Positions 12,770 to 25,805 of a DNA stretch of 64,000 nt are shown here, piece after piece. A program made the translations under genes and the position numbers. The first letter of the stretch is position 1. Every line of letters starts with the position of its first letter. The stretch spans positions 46,125,678 to 46,189,677 of the forward strand of contig CM049307.1 of assembly GCA_026874595.1 (NCBI GenBank), in the 5' to 3' direction. Origin of the DNA: Sipunculus nudus (lineage: Eukaryota > Annelida > Sipuncula > Golfingiida > Sipunculidae). Under the pieces are notes generated by a model. It ran no database searches and was not told the origin of the DNA. It was given only the letters and a program-made list of their open reading frames with translations.

Positions 12770-14995
12770 CTGTTTTGGATACAATTACTTAAACACTAAG
12801 ATAAAGATTAAAATGCAGTTAAACAGCTCCCTTGACCAATATAACTACAATACAAAGTACCTATCACTCTAGTATCAGTATTTAAATTCAGCTAGTTTAA
12901 AGATATCTCCTTCAAATCCCTCACTGAAGTCCAGGGTTGCCAAAATGTCAGCAAATCAGTTAGATCTTAAACTATATAAATTTATGTCAGTATGACAAAG
13001 TGCAAAAGTACATTCATGGTATCTCTGACTTTTTATGTTTTCATGATTGTAAACTTGCATTGTTAAGGGAAAGAAATAATGCAAGTCACTGTGTTTTAAT
13101 CTTGAGTATGCACATACACAACCAAGACATTTATAATCATTAACAATAGGTAATCCTTCTTACTTTGACTGCCCCAGATAATGAAACCATCAGAGACTGG
13201 CAGGAAATATCATAAATATGACATGTGAAATATTTATGGTACTCCTGCTTCAGAGTAAATGACAGAGCATCATGCGAACATTTGTTAGGTTCTGCCATCC
13301 ACAAAGCCCAAGAGATTTTCCAGGAGATCTGCTGGGAATTCATATCTGCTGTGACATCCTCCCCTGGGACAAGCTGCATTGCCAACTCATTTGTGCTGTC
13401 CATGATCTGCTACACATTAACTTATTGTACTTAAATTTTTTGTTCACTAGCAATGGCTTAATGATGAGAAAAAACAAAGGAAATTTTGATTTACCTTTAG
13501 TTGAAAATAATCAAAAGCATGGGTTTAATATTAATTATTTAAAAGGAGAAATGTAAAAATAAAATAGAAATTGTAACAATAGTTTAACAACTTGAAATTT
13601 ATGTGAGCACCTTTAAACCTTCAATCACAAAAAATAACTTTAAAAAGAAAAAAAGAACATATTTTAATAAAAATATAATCAAAATGAAATTTAAAATAAA
13701 TTTGTCTTTACCTTGTATATTTTGCAAAGTTTATTGATAGCCCTTAAAGACTTAAAAGGGTAAAACTTCAAAAAGAAACACCTGAATTGATTTCTTTATA
13801 CTACATGAGAAAGGAAGATTTAAATTGGAAAGAACTAGTTTTATCCAAATACATAAAATATATAAATTTTTATAGTTAGGGTAAAATATATGAACTTTTG
13901 TTTTGAAAGAGGTTTATTTTTCCATTAGCAATTAAATCTCAAAACATATATGCATTTCTATTTCATCTGTTATCATAACCTGAATATTTACAGGATGGAC
14001 GGCAGTTTGAAAAAGAGCAAGTCTGACAACAAAGATGCCCAGTAAAAATTAAGTTTCTGTGTTTTTGATTAGATCCTTGTAATAATCTATATTCCTCTTT
14101 AAGGCACAGAGTGTATTGCAATCTCATGTCTATTATAGCTCCAGAAATGAAATCACACTGAGCATGTGGCACTGAACATGCCATCTTATTTAAAATGATT
14201 CTGACCATCTGCACTGTCAGCTGAACCAGGTGTTAAACTTCCTGGATTCACATCAGTGATGTTTGTGTCAGTTGATATATGTTGCTACCAGATCCTGTAT
14301 TTGCATGTTTGCCTGAAAAGCACACTACTGGCTTCATATCTGACTGAGAGCTGATGGACAGTTCAAAATCATCAATCAGTGGTTTACTGCAGAGGCTTCT
14401 AAGGAATTGGAGTTCTATTCAGAGCTAAGTTATTCAAAGTTGATACAAAATAACATTTCTGCATTTTATAAATATGATACAGTATAATAAATAATTTGAC
14501 ATTATAAAGAAGTTCCAATATCAGTATTGATAATACTCCAGCAGAGCTCAGAATAGATTCAAATGAGGATTAAACCTAGACTCTTTGGAATATACATCTA
14601 AAAAAGGGTAAATGGCCTCTAATGCACAAAGAAAAACTGTGTGAGAGTAAATTGGAAAAAGGTATCTTAACAATATATATATGAAATGACACTGATTACA
14701 GTTTGGATGATGCCTTTGTCCAATGTGTGTATGACTCAGGTATGGATGGCATAGAGTTTTTAATATAGTGGTAAAAAGTAGCTGGTATATAGACAGAGAC
14801 TTGGACTGGCTTCAAAATTAGATGGCATTTACAGCATGCTCATGTAAGAGGGCAAAATGTTTAAAAACAGACTGGATGTCAAAGAAAACCAGACTTTGTT
14901 CAGACAACCTTGTCAGTAAAAGACTGTACTGGGATACAAAGGCTGGGATCTAAACTTGCTAAAGGTAAAAGGCACCCATGTAGGAGCTAGAAGGT

Positions 14996-15290
14996 AATGG
15001 TGATGGCTTAATGGTTAGGGCGCTGGACTTGTAACAGCAAGGTCATGGGTTTACATGATCCTGTTCTGACCAAGCCAGAAGAGTGAACTCTCTCAATCCA
15101 GGAATGAATAGGTTCTTGTCATGGGCAGAAGGCAAATACAGAATGAATATAACCTCCTTGCACCTATTATGGCTGCTTTGGTTGTGTGCTCCCCAGGGGA
15201 CGAGATATGCTTCAAGAATGAACACACCCAAAAGACCAGGATGGCAAAGAGTAAAGTCAGATGTGGCTGACATCTTTGGTGATATCAGAC
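14996..15290 (+). repeat. tRNA-derived SINE
   Basis: GATGGCTTAATGGTTAGGGC followed by GCTGGACTTGTAACAGCAAGG is a box-A/anticodon-arm-like head. A degenerate box B (GGTTTACATGATCC) follows. The downstream body has no tRNA structure. Its head differs from the SINE at 6.6 kb, so a second SINE family is likely. Ends are approximate. Confidence 0.5.
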
Positions 15291-15974
15291 TATAAATCAC
15301 TATACCTTTAAATATATCCTGTTAAGGCTTCACAGGCATATATACACGTACACCCTTTGGCAGGTGAATTCCCTAAATTGAGATAATGTTCTGGCAGAAA
15401 TCAGTTTAAATTACAACCATATTTGGAGTGCTACAACTGTTTTAAGCTAAATGGTACCCAACTGGGTTTGGACTTGCTTCAATGTGGGCAGCAGCTGAAA
15501 TATGTTAGCAGGACAGCAACTTGTTTAAGTAACAGACACAGTTCCATAAATCTGAAACCAAGTTGTCTTATGAAGTACTGCGCAGCAAGTGCAAGTAATA
15601 GAAGTTAATAATATATGTCAGCTTGACATTACAAACAGCCAAGGTCTGGTAGAGCTTGCTATGATTTGCCAGACAGGAAAGTGCTGGCTAGTCCAGTACT
15701 TCCAGATGTAAATGTCTAGCTCACAAGACTGGCCACGTGCAGTCTGTATTCCCAATCCATATGGTCAAGCATCAGCAGACAAAGCTCCCACTACATCTAC
15801 AAACCTATTGGTCACAGGAGCCAAACACCTGATGGGCTGAGTAACCCTAAACTAAAGACTCACAGCAGCTTTCAAGTACTCAATCCTCAACAAACTGACC
15901 TGCATAGATCACACTACATAATGGTTATTGCCTTCACCACTACAAGAGGGTATGCTATGCATACCTTTTTGTGT

Positions 15975-16115
15975 CTGTGTAGGTATGTGTTTGTTCACAA
16001 CACAACTAACATGAGCATAAACAGAATTCTCATTTTGGGAATGGGCCAATGAGGAATTAATCAGAATTTGGTGTGGATCCACCATATGGTCCAGATCCAG
16101 GAACATCAACAAGGA
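15975..16115 (+). repeat. Dispersed repeat with TTGTTCACAAC and GTGGATCC blocks, copy 1
   Basis: Shared blocks TGTTTGTTCACAACA, GGAATGGG, GTGGATCCA and CAGGAAC recur in the same order at 25020-25165, and in inverse orientation at 43884-43965. The copies are diverged. No coding capacity is seen. Confidence 0.55.
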
Positions 16116-19100
16116 ACATTCTCAAATATACAGTCACTTTTAGACTAGTGAAGCTAGGAAAATGGGCTGAATAAGTGAATGGCAGGTGTTTTAATTCATT
16201 GGAATGCAGATTTGTGGTTGATACATACATGATAGACTCTTGATCTAAATAACAGATATACAATTAAAATGTAAGGTTATATATCTGACTCTAACACACC
16301 AAACTGAAAAAGGTACATTCCACAGAATTATTCATCATTCATTCAGATAAATCATCTGGCTGCCTAGCACAGATTTAATCAGCTATCATTTGTTAGCCAG
16401 TTGTTTGGAAAATCCAAAACAACATAATTTTATTACGATTCATTGGAAATTCCCTAGGCCTCCTTTTCCCCGCGGGAGTGTGATAAACACACAATTATTG
16501 AAATGATAAGATTACCAAAATAACATAAATGGAAGGATAAATGAAGTTGCCACTTTTATATCACCATCCCCTTTTAATCATACTATGAAGTACAAATGAA
16601 CTGTATTTTCTGAATTTCTGCTATATAACAAAATAACAGATTCAAATTACAAGACACATATATGATAAACACTTCTGCAGAAAACAAGCCTACTGTCATC
16701 AACAAATCTGTTACAGACAAACACCTTTTTTCCTCAAAGAGTTTATGCCACAGTTAAGTATAATAACACAACCTGAATTTCAGAAGTCAACAAATGATAC
16801 ATTTTTATAGTCCTTGTCCACTATATTCTTTTTTCAAAGGATGGCTTACACATTCAATGAATTTCTAATTTACATTCAAATGACCACACCAGAATGTCTG
16901 CTAGAAAATATGTTTGCAAACCTCATTGAAAGTAAACCAGTGGCAGCCATTTGCAACTCTGTGTTAAAGAAAGTCAGCAGGCGTGAGTGCATGGTTTGCT
17001 GCAATACAAGCTGTTTCAACCTTACCAGAACCCTACCAAACACAAGTCATGAAACAATTATTTTCTTGAAGAGATTGATAATCTTTCACAATTTTGCACA
17101 AACAATACATTAAATTTCTTTGCTAAATTTTCTTTTGCTACGTATACTGATGAAGTTCATCTGTAACTTTGGCATTAACCATAATCGATGTCTAAATTCC
17201 AAGCCAGAACTATACACATTTTTTTCTTAAGCCAACTTTGTGACTGCTCTTTTTTAAGCCATTGTACCCGACAAGTTTCTTTGGAATCTATGGCTCTGTT
17301 TCCTGGTTGTACTGTAGTATTCACCACTTAGTACACTTCATATATTACTTACAAACATGAAACACATGAGGTTACGATCCTGTTGTCCCATAATTAGGGA
17401 ATGTACGGCAGAATATTAACTTGCCCACGAACAAATTCACCTCAGCTCATAACTACAAAGGGGTTCCCACAAACGGAGCATCTCTGAGTGTATATAATGT
17501 CTAAGTATTCATACAGAGCCTCGCATCAATCAGAGATACATGTATGGAGCAGCTGAGAGAGGTGATAAACTCGTTAGCAGCTGACACCAACACCTGTGCA
17601 GGTAAGCCTGCCAGTCTGTGCAGCTGACATGGAAGGCATGCCTCACTGTACAAGGACAGCCTCAACATGTAGCGCTGATGTTTCCATCTGATCTTGAGAT
17701 GTACATCACTTGGATACTGTCCAGGTGAGGCCTCAGATGTGGTTGTCAATGGAAAAGTACCTTCAGTATATATTTGCATACCTGTCTCTCTTTAGGTACT
17801 ACAGACATGCAATATACTATCATGTTTAAGAATTTTCTCTTCAAAGGCATTTCAAAGAGGACAATTTATCTGTGAACTATTCATCCTCAGAATTCTGATG
17901 TATTTATATTTTTTTATTAAATATAAAAAGAATAAATGTCCTTCATTTGATCATCTGCCACTAAATATATTATGGATGGTAACCAGTTGTTTCTTTTTTT
18001 TTGCCAATTCTGAGACATAACAGAGAAAACATATGGGCTTACATAATAGTACAGAAGATGTAAAAATGAAAAAGAAATCATATTATAAATGCAATTGGAT
18101 ATGTAAATGTAAAAATGTAAAATATGCCAAGTTCACTTCTTCTGTATTAAATACTTACTCATTTTTTTATGTTTTGACAAAGAATCCAAAATCATTACAA
18201 ACGTAATACCTAAGTTTTCTCTTCACTTATTTGAAATATCTCATTAATTAAAGCAGCATCCGCATATTCCAAGTAGATAAAGATTTGTTCCCACATCTTC
18301 AACTGATTTAAACTTCCTCTTCTCACTGTTACAAGAGCAAAATTAATTAATTAATGGCTTTGTTGTTTTCTAGAACCCTGCAGTATGATATAAAAAAGAA
18401 ATCAGACATATTGAACTAGACCTGTTATGATAACAATCCTCATTTAAAAACTAAACACTCCAGATCTGCTGAATATATTTACCACAGATTACCCCTCTAT
18501 AAATATGAAGGAAGAAAGAAAGCCTGCTTCAGCCAAACACATGATATTTATAGCACCCGATAATGGTGCAGCATCATGGCATGGATTGTTCAAGGACCCA
18601 AATAACTCTTGTGTCTAATAACAGACTGTATCCTGTTTCAGGTGTAATGGTACTGCATTTAAAGGAACTGACCAGTAATTGTCACAATGTGTATTAAGGT
18701 TGCATCCCTGGAAAAAAACCTTTCATGTATCTTTCATGTGTAAAAATGGAATTTTAAATTTTTTTACTGAATCAAAATTTAAAAATTTAATTTTTAAGTT
18801 AAAAAGAAACATGATACAAGAAAACAAAAAAAAACATATTTTTCATCGGGTCATGTAGTTTGATATTAGTTAAATACAAAGTTGTATGCTGTAACTGATT
18901 GCTTAAAATAGTGTACTAATAAAAGATTTAAAATTTGTAAAAATGTAAAAATTTCACATGAAAATGAATGTGAATTTCGTAAAGACATATATCATTAGAA
19001 AGAGCACTATGCAAGGTTTGAAATGATATATACTTTATGGGGTCTTATATGCATCTCAAGCAGCATTTTGATTGATTTAAAAATTAGGGGATTTTGCCAG

Positions 19101-19654
19101 CTATGTTACCTTAACTTCAGCTATCAGTTCATTTTGGCTGAATATAAAAGATTCCCTGCAAAACCTAACTGGTTAATAGACTCAGTGTCTTTTTTTTTGC
19201 CTGTTTTTTATATTGTTTTGGTTCTGCGTGTTGATAAACACATATCATATGCATGTGTTTACTATCATGTGACTGAATGGCCAAATCTAAGGTACATTTT
19301 TGTGCATGCATAAAAACTTAGAATCAAGGAAGGAAGACTTCATGAATCACAAATTAGATTTTTTCCTGTTGGTCAGAAACTTGGATTCATGATAATAATG
19401 CATGACACTATGTTTATGTTACCTTTTGCACTACTGTTTGCGCCAAGTGAAAGTTTATTTCAACTATGTATAGGCATAAGAATTCATAGACATAAGAATA
19501 CAAAGGCAAAAAGAATGAAATCTTGGCAGATACTAGCTAGTATAGTCTATCAAATATCTATAAATGTGTTTTGCCTAAATATGTGATACCACATTGCACA
19601 AATAAAAAAAGGGTAATAGAGGTCTTGTTGTATCAACATGCCCGTACATTCATA

Positions 19655-20087
19655 CTGTGGTTGGCTTCATATTCGCGAGGCTGAAATTTCGCGATTTTTC
19701 CATTTTTAATGTTTTGCGAGGGTTTCATTTTCGCTATCTCACAAGAACCTTTATCAAATCTTTGGCAAAGCCATATACCTGTGTGTATTATAAAATGAGA
19801 ATAAGTCATGAGTTTGTGACATTTCCTTATATAATGATAGGCCCGCACACACAGCATAGGTGGTTTAGTTCAAATTTAAGGCTTACATTTCCCTATACCT
19901 GCAAGGATGTAATTTATTAAAAAAAATTCTCTCTGTTTTAACCTATTACCATACAAGTATTGATTACACTATAAAAGAAGGACATTCTCAATTTGCCGAT
20001 TATTCCCGAGGGTTTCATTTTCGCGATTATTTCCCATTCGCGAATATCGCGAAATTAAAACCCTCGCGAACATAAAGGCAACCACAG
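19655..20087 (+). mobile_element. 433-bp MITE with TA target duplication (copy 1)
   Basis: Terminal inverted repeats start CTGTGGTTGGCTTCATATTC and end, on the complement, CTGTGGTTGCCTTTATGTTC. Both ends are flanked by TA (19653-19654 and 20088-20089). The arms are rich in TTCGCGA-type words, unusual in this CpG-poor region. There is no transposase. A TA duplication is typical of Tc1/mariner-mobilised elements. A sister copy lies at 27900-28331 in the opposite orientation. Confidence 0.85.
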
Positions 20088-23000
20088 TATTCACATCTAT
20101 GTGAACTCAGCTTGAGGCTCAATATTATTTACTGTATTATTAAGTATACAATATCAATTATAATTAATTCCGATGCTTTAGAACAAGGCAGATCTAAAGA
20201 ATATGGTCTTCATGTGACAGAACCATTAATTTACTTCACCTGTAAAAACCTTGCTTTTTGTCAGGTGAAACAGGCTGTTCAAAGCAATTCTAACTAATGC
20301 GAGCAAAATCTAACACTGGCCCCTGACACACCAGTAGTTCTATTACCTTAACCTGGCAACAGCTAGTGGCTCTTAAATGAATTAGCACAGGCCAGATGGG
20401 GACTGAGGCAGACAAAACGTGTACTGCTGCAGCTCTTAGCAGGCTGAAAACATGAAGGCCTTGTTCATATCCTTCCTGCCATTTGTTGATTAGCTTCTGG
20501 TTCATCCTACCCAGAAAATCAAAACTCGTGACGTGCAGTAATAAAATTCATGGAAGCCACAAAAAATAAAATTTGTGTTTTCTGTCCATGCACATGGCTA
20601 TACCTGCCCCCTTATGCCATTTCAGCAATAGTTTCTGACAGGTGACCATGTAATCAATTTAAACCAGTCATGTGTGGAAGACGTGGTACATATATTTCTT
20701 AGCTGTTCTGATAGAGTAATATATGTTGAAGAGGAATCAGAGACTGTCGGTTAAAGCACAACTGAAAGATCTACCTGAATTTTTTTTATAGATTAATATC
20801 ACCTTTCAGATACAGACACACTGTTTTCTCACGCAAACTATTTCTGTAGTTCACATGTAATTTCCCTGACTGACAGATTTATGATAAATGAATGTATGAT
20901 TCATCTCACATCCACTGATGAAGAGTGTGATATTTAAATTACTGATAACATTTTGCTGAAGAATCAGCAGTTTATTGATGGCTGATCCAGAGAGTTAAAC
21001 CCACAAGGATAATTTGGTCACAGATCTGTTTGCACCCAACACAAGTTTTTATAAGTTACCTCCAATTTCATTAACTTTCCTAAATGATTAAATTATCCAT
21101 ACAAATCTAAACAAACTCAGTAACAAACCATAATGTCACCAAGTTAAAGAGTGGTCAATATGTCTCCATCTAAAAATACTTGCAAACAATCAAATCTTAG
21201 GATATAAAATGAATATTGAAATTTATTGACAGCATCCACTGACAATACTTTAATCATTTACTAAATTAATAAATATTTATTACATTAGATCAATTTACGA
21301 TGTATATTTTAAACATCTATACGGGAAAATGATTAAATTATTTAGAACTGTTAACTAATTTATAACCTGATGAAAGAAGTACCACTTCATATATTTTCAC
21401 ATGTGACTGCATACTGCATATGAATGAGGTATGAATCATTCACTCCATAAAGCATTATATACAACACTGGCGAAGGATCTGTGACTTAGTGTGTTAATGC
21501 ACAGATTAAATGCCAAGGTAAAGTGTAAAAGAACCCTGGGGCTTTCTGCAACAGTAAAAACAAGAACTGTATGTGTCTGTGCATTTACAGAGGCAGCCCA
21601 GCCCTCTAGTCACTGACTCCAGTGCAGCCACAAGTTCCTGTCTGTATGCTTTCCCTGACTGCAGCAGACAGGTGTAGACATTGCTTCAGTTTCTTGGCTG
21701 GATGAAGGCTGGAGGGTTTCTTCTCAACATCTTAAGCGGGCTCAAAATCACATTTTGTATTGACTATCAGCAGATTACCTGGGTTCCGTGACTACCTGCC
21801 CAGAAGCCATCATGTTCTCCTAAATACCATCATTCCAGCATTCAATACCTCAAAGTCTGGCAGTAAATGCAAGACTGCAGTCTGTCGTACCTCCCAATTT
21901 CCAATATATTTTTGGCAATTTTATTTAAAAAAAACAGTCTGCATCCATAAAAAGTCTGTTCAGGCATGTTTTTATTTACATATTTCTTCAAACAGCATTT
22001 ATTATGAAGTACCTGAAATATGAAAAGGAGTAATATGAATTCCAAATGTATAGTTTTGTATTAGGTTTTATGAAGATGAAAATTCAAAATTATATGTGAT
22101 ATTGACAAAATCATGTTATTTTATATGGGTTAGATCAAATGTAAATAAATTTCTTCATAAGTTTTTTTTTCTTCTCAAATACAAATAATACAATACATAA
22201 AATATGAACATGAATGAAAGGATTATTTAAACTGCCTAACATTTTAAAATTTCAAAAATCCTTTTTGATTTTTGTTTTTTATTTAAATTCCTTAACTGTT
22301 TAAGACCTTAGGTTTCACTTATAAGGCTCTCTAAAAGGTTTTTGTGGTAGTATGAATGAATGAATTTTACATATATACTCATTTAAAAAACAATGACAAA
22401 AGATGACAGAAACCAAAAACAGAAGTATTTCAATAATTTATTATCCATTTATGTTTTAATTGAAAGGCTTTCCATACAAATGATTTACCAATGGTACAAA
22501 CTTTCTTCATCAAGTACCATTCATTTTACCTTTTTTTCACAAAAGATAAGAAGCTTAATTTTTTCCCTTATGTGAATTGAATAATTAAATAAACACAAAT
22601 GTGGAATAATTCCAACTGAATTTCTATCATTTATGCATGACGTTGCATATCAGTATAGATGACAAAGACATCTGTAACCATTTCTATAAAATTACACAGT
22701 GACATTTGCAATGTGGTAACTGGAGCAAATTTTCCATTTTCCTAGAAAACAATGCTGATGACATCTTGATTATGTTTTTTTTTTATAAAGCCATTTCATT
22801 CCTGATGTATAACATGATACCACATGAACAAAACATTGTCAATTGCAAAATGTGACAGAAAAAAATTCTGAAAAAAATAATGCAACCCCCTACCTTCTGA
22901 AGCAATACTTTGAAAAAGTCACTGTGACTTTTACAGCGTATCCAAATCAGGATGAATACACTGTCAGTCCCTCAGAAACAAGCTGTCAACCACAAATCAA

Positions 23001-23940
23001 TGAGAGTTTTACAAGTAGATTTGTCTATGGGACCCTTAGGCTGAAGCAGAAATCAGTTTACTGTGTACTCTGGTTTGTTTGATGCTGCTTCTTCAATAAT
23101 GGTCAGCTAGAACTGGTTTGTGTTTATAGATTTATTTTTACAATAAGGTGCTACTTCTAATGTAATCTGCTGTGGCAAAATCATTTTTATGGCCTTGTGT
23201 AAAGGTTAGAGTTCTGGTTTTTATTTGAGGCTGTCGATAAGATGTCCTTTGCAATACCTGTATCACCATGAGGGAGTTTGCTTTTGTTCACATGCTGGCA
23301 TTTTTATCGCTCCGCAATGAGTTATTATGTTTTTGTCTAAGTTGTTATGATTGAATTTTTATGTAATTTGTGGAAAGTGAGAGTAACGGACACAGAACAA
23401 ATGAAGCATTACAATTTTTGAGGAATCCGAAGCAGTTCTCTAAATATCCATTCATCAGTTTTCTAATATACATCATACAGTTAACTTCTGATCACCCCAT
23501 CACAACTAGATTCAGGTTAAAACATCATCTGAGGATAAAAGACAACAGCTATAATCTGTTTTATCCAAAGGTAGGCCTAGATATATTTTTACAAAGACAG
23601 TTGATATTGAAAAATCATCATATGATTATAGAATAAATCAGGTACTGCAAAAGAAGGAAAATAGACACTACTTCTTACAAAGAATTAGCGTAATTACTAA
23701 TTCTGATAAGACACTTTTTCTTGCTGTCAGAAAATGATATCTCATGGCAAGAAATAATATCACGCATCTATCTATATAGTGCTTGCACTTGCACATAACA
23801 AAAATAAATTTCTTTTTAAAAGAAAAAAATCTTATGACAAAAAATTTTTTTGGGAGTAAGTAAGAATTTTTTGTCTTACACTGGTCAAGCAAATATCTCT
23901 CTTGCCAAGATAATAATCTTGTCTTAAGAAAATTAAGGAA

Positions 23941-24749
23941 AACTAGAATACGGGTAGTCGACAAGGGACTGCGTGTATCCGCCAATATCAGAGTGGGACG
24001 GGTGAAGTGAGGCATGGGTTGAGTGGCAAGGGGAAATGGAGTGAGGTGTGTTGCATATTAGCATGCATGTCTGCAGCCGAAATATGTATGTAGGGCCATC
24101 TGCCACAAAATCTAGAAAGTTATCCAAGTTGTATACAATTGCAAAATTTTGCGCAGATAAGACAAACCACTGCCGAGATATGAGTGATATTATCCCATGG
24201 CAGACAATCAGACCAACGCCTGGCCAAAATGGTTGCAGGTGGTGCCACCAGTTTTGCGCATGATAAGGAGCTATGTGAGATCTATACACATGCAATATTT
24301 CAGGATGATACGTCATACCAGTCCTGAGATATAAGCCTGAATGTCTACAGCCTGAACGTGAATATAGGTGACACCACCTGTAATAAAATCAAGAAAGCTA
24401 TCCAGGATGAATACACATGCACGCTGGGCAAAAATGGTTGCAGGTGGCCCACCATTTTTATGCATGTTATAAAGCTATCCAAGGGCTACATTTGTGCAAA
24501 ATTTTTGGCCTGATTGGTCTAAAGAGTCCGAAGATATATGGGCTAATGTGTCAAAACAGATGCACAGATGGATGCACTGGAGAGAGGAAAGGTCATAGGT
24601 CAACGCAAAATATTTTGGCACTAGTTCACATGTGACCCGATAATGGTGTAAAGTTTCGGAAAAATCTGTCCAGTGGTCTCAGAGTTCTAGTCCGTAAACA
24701 AACATGGCGGCAGCACAACCTGGTCAAAAACATAGTATCTGCAAAACTT
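23941..24749 (+). repeat. Long dispersed repeat, copy B
   Basis: Same start (AACTAGAATACGGGTAGTCG) and end (AACATAGTATCTGCAAAAC) as copy A at 11611-12769, and the same internal blocks, but shorter. The 127-codon frame on the complement is a by-product of the repeat. Confidence 0.75.
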
Positions 24750-25019
24750 TGAAGATTTCTTGTCAGAAGAAAATTTTTCTTGTCAAGAAATTTTATCTTA
24801 ACAGGAAAAAAAATTTGGCACTGTGGCACTAGCCACAAGGAGATGCCATAAATATTAGTATATATGAAACACTCAGCAGCTGAAGAAGAAAGAATAGGGC
24901 ACTGACCTTAAACAGCACACGATTGAAAGTTCTAACATAGTTATACAGAACAAACATGGTGAATCGTTCATCTGGCCTATAAGAACCACTCAGTCTCTAT
25001 ATATGTAAATGACTCATTG

Positions 25020-25165
25020 CTTCATGTGTGTTTGTGTTTGTTCACAACATAACTAACGCAATCATGAACAAATCTCATGACATTTTCAGGTCAATTCAGG
25101 AATGGGAAAATGAACAAACAATTACCAGTAGTTTTTTGAGTGGATCCAAATTCAGGAACGTCATC
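25020..25165 (+). repeat. Dispersed repeat with TTGTTCACAAC and GTGGATCC blocks, copy 2
   Basis: Blocks TTTGTTCACAACATAACTAA, GGAATGGG, AGTGGATCCAAA and CAGGAACGTCATCAAG occur in the same order as at 15975-16115. Overlapping short frames are not supported as genes. Confidence 0.55.
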
Positions 25166-25797
25166 AAGAATATGCACAAATGTAAAGTTAACTTATATGC
25201 ACAAATAAACATGGTTTTTGGAGCATCCCACAATAAGAAGCCCCCATATGGCAGAGGTTTGCATTCCATAGAATTCAGATTTCTGGTTTTAGGATATTTT
25301 GATTGAAAAGTCTTTTCAAATGATGCAGATAATTTCATAAAATTTCAAAGAACTTGAAATTTACAAAATCTGTACAGGTACATGCATTAATTTGTGATAC
25401 AAATCTTGCCATTACCATAATTTTCCAAGACAAATGTTTCTGAAATGCATGTTCCTTATAGTTCATCAGGAATAAGAGTTTGAGTTTGGTTATGTGGGAT
25501 TGTGTCCATGAAGATTTCTTTTAATGTAATTTTTCTCTTGATGGACAATAGTTTAGGGATTTTTAGGGAGATTTGGGAATGGGATTTAGTATACCATCGT
25601 TGTCATGCAAACATGTGTGCAGAGCACTTCTGCAAGAATCTTTCTCCGTCACCTAAGACACGGTTCTAGGTCGGCTTGATCTATATAGCCATGCCCATCA
25701 TTACACCCGGCAGAACCAGGCTGCCAAGCCTTTAGTGCAAGGGCCAAGCAGTTAAAGCTGTGTATTTACGGCCACGTCATTATTGATACTCTGGAGA

Positions 25798-25805
25798 TGA
25801 CGTCA
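25798..25805. promoter_or_regulatory. Consensus CRE (TGACGTCA)
   Basis: An exact palindromic CREB/ATF site lies in a locally CpG-richer block (about 25640-25860) inside the otherwise CpG-poor first third. A 149-codon frame starts here but its translation looks non-biological and ends in a TA repeat. Confidence 0.35.

Noticed and set aside
23933-24316. 127-codon minus-strand frame
   Set aside because: Falls within copy B of the long dispersed repeat; the matching part of copy A is not open.
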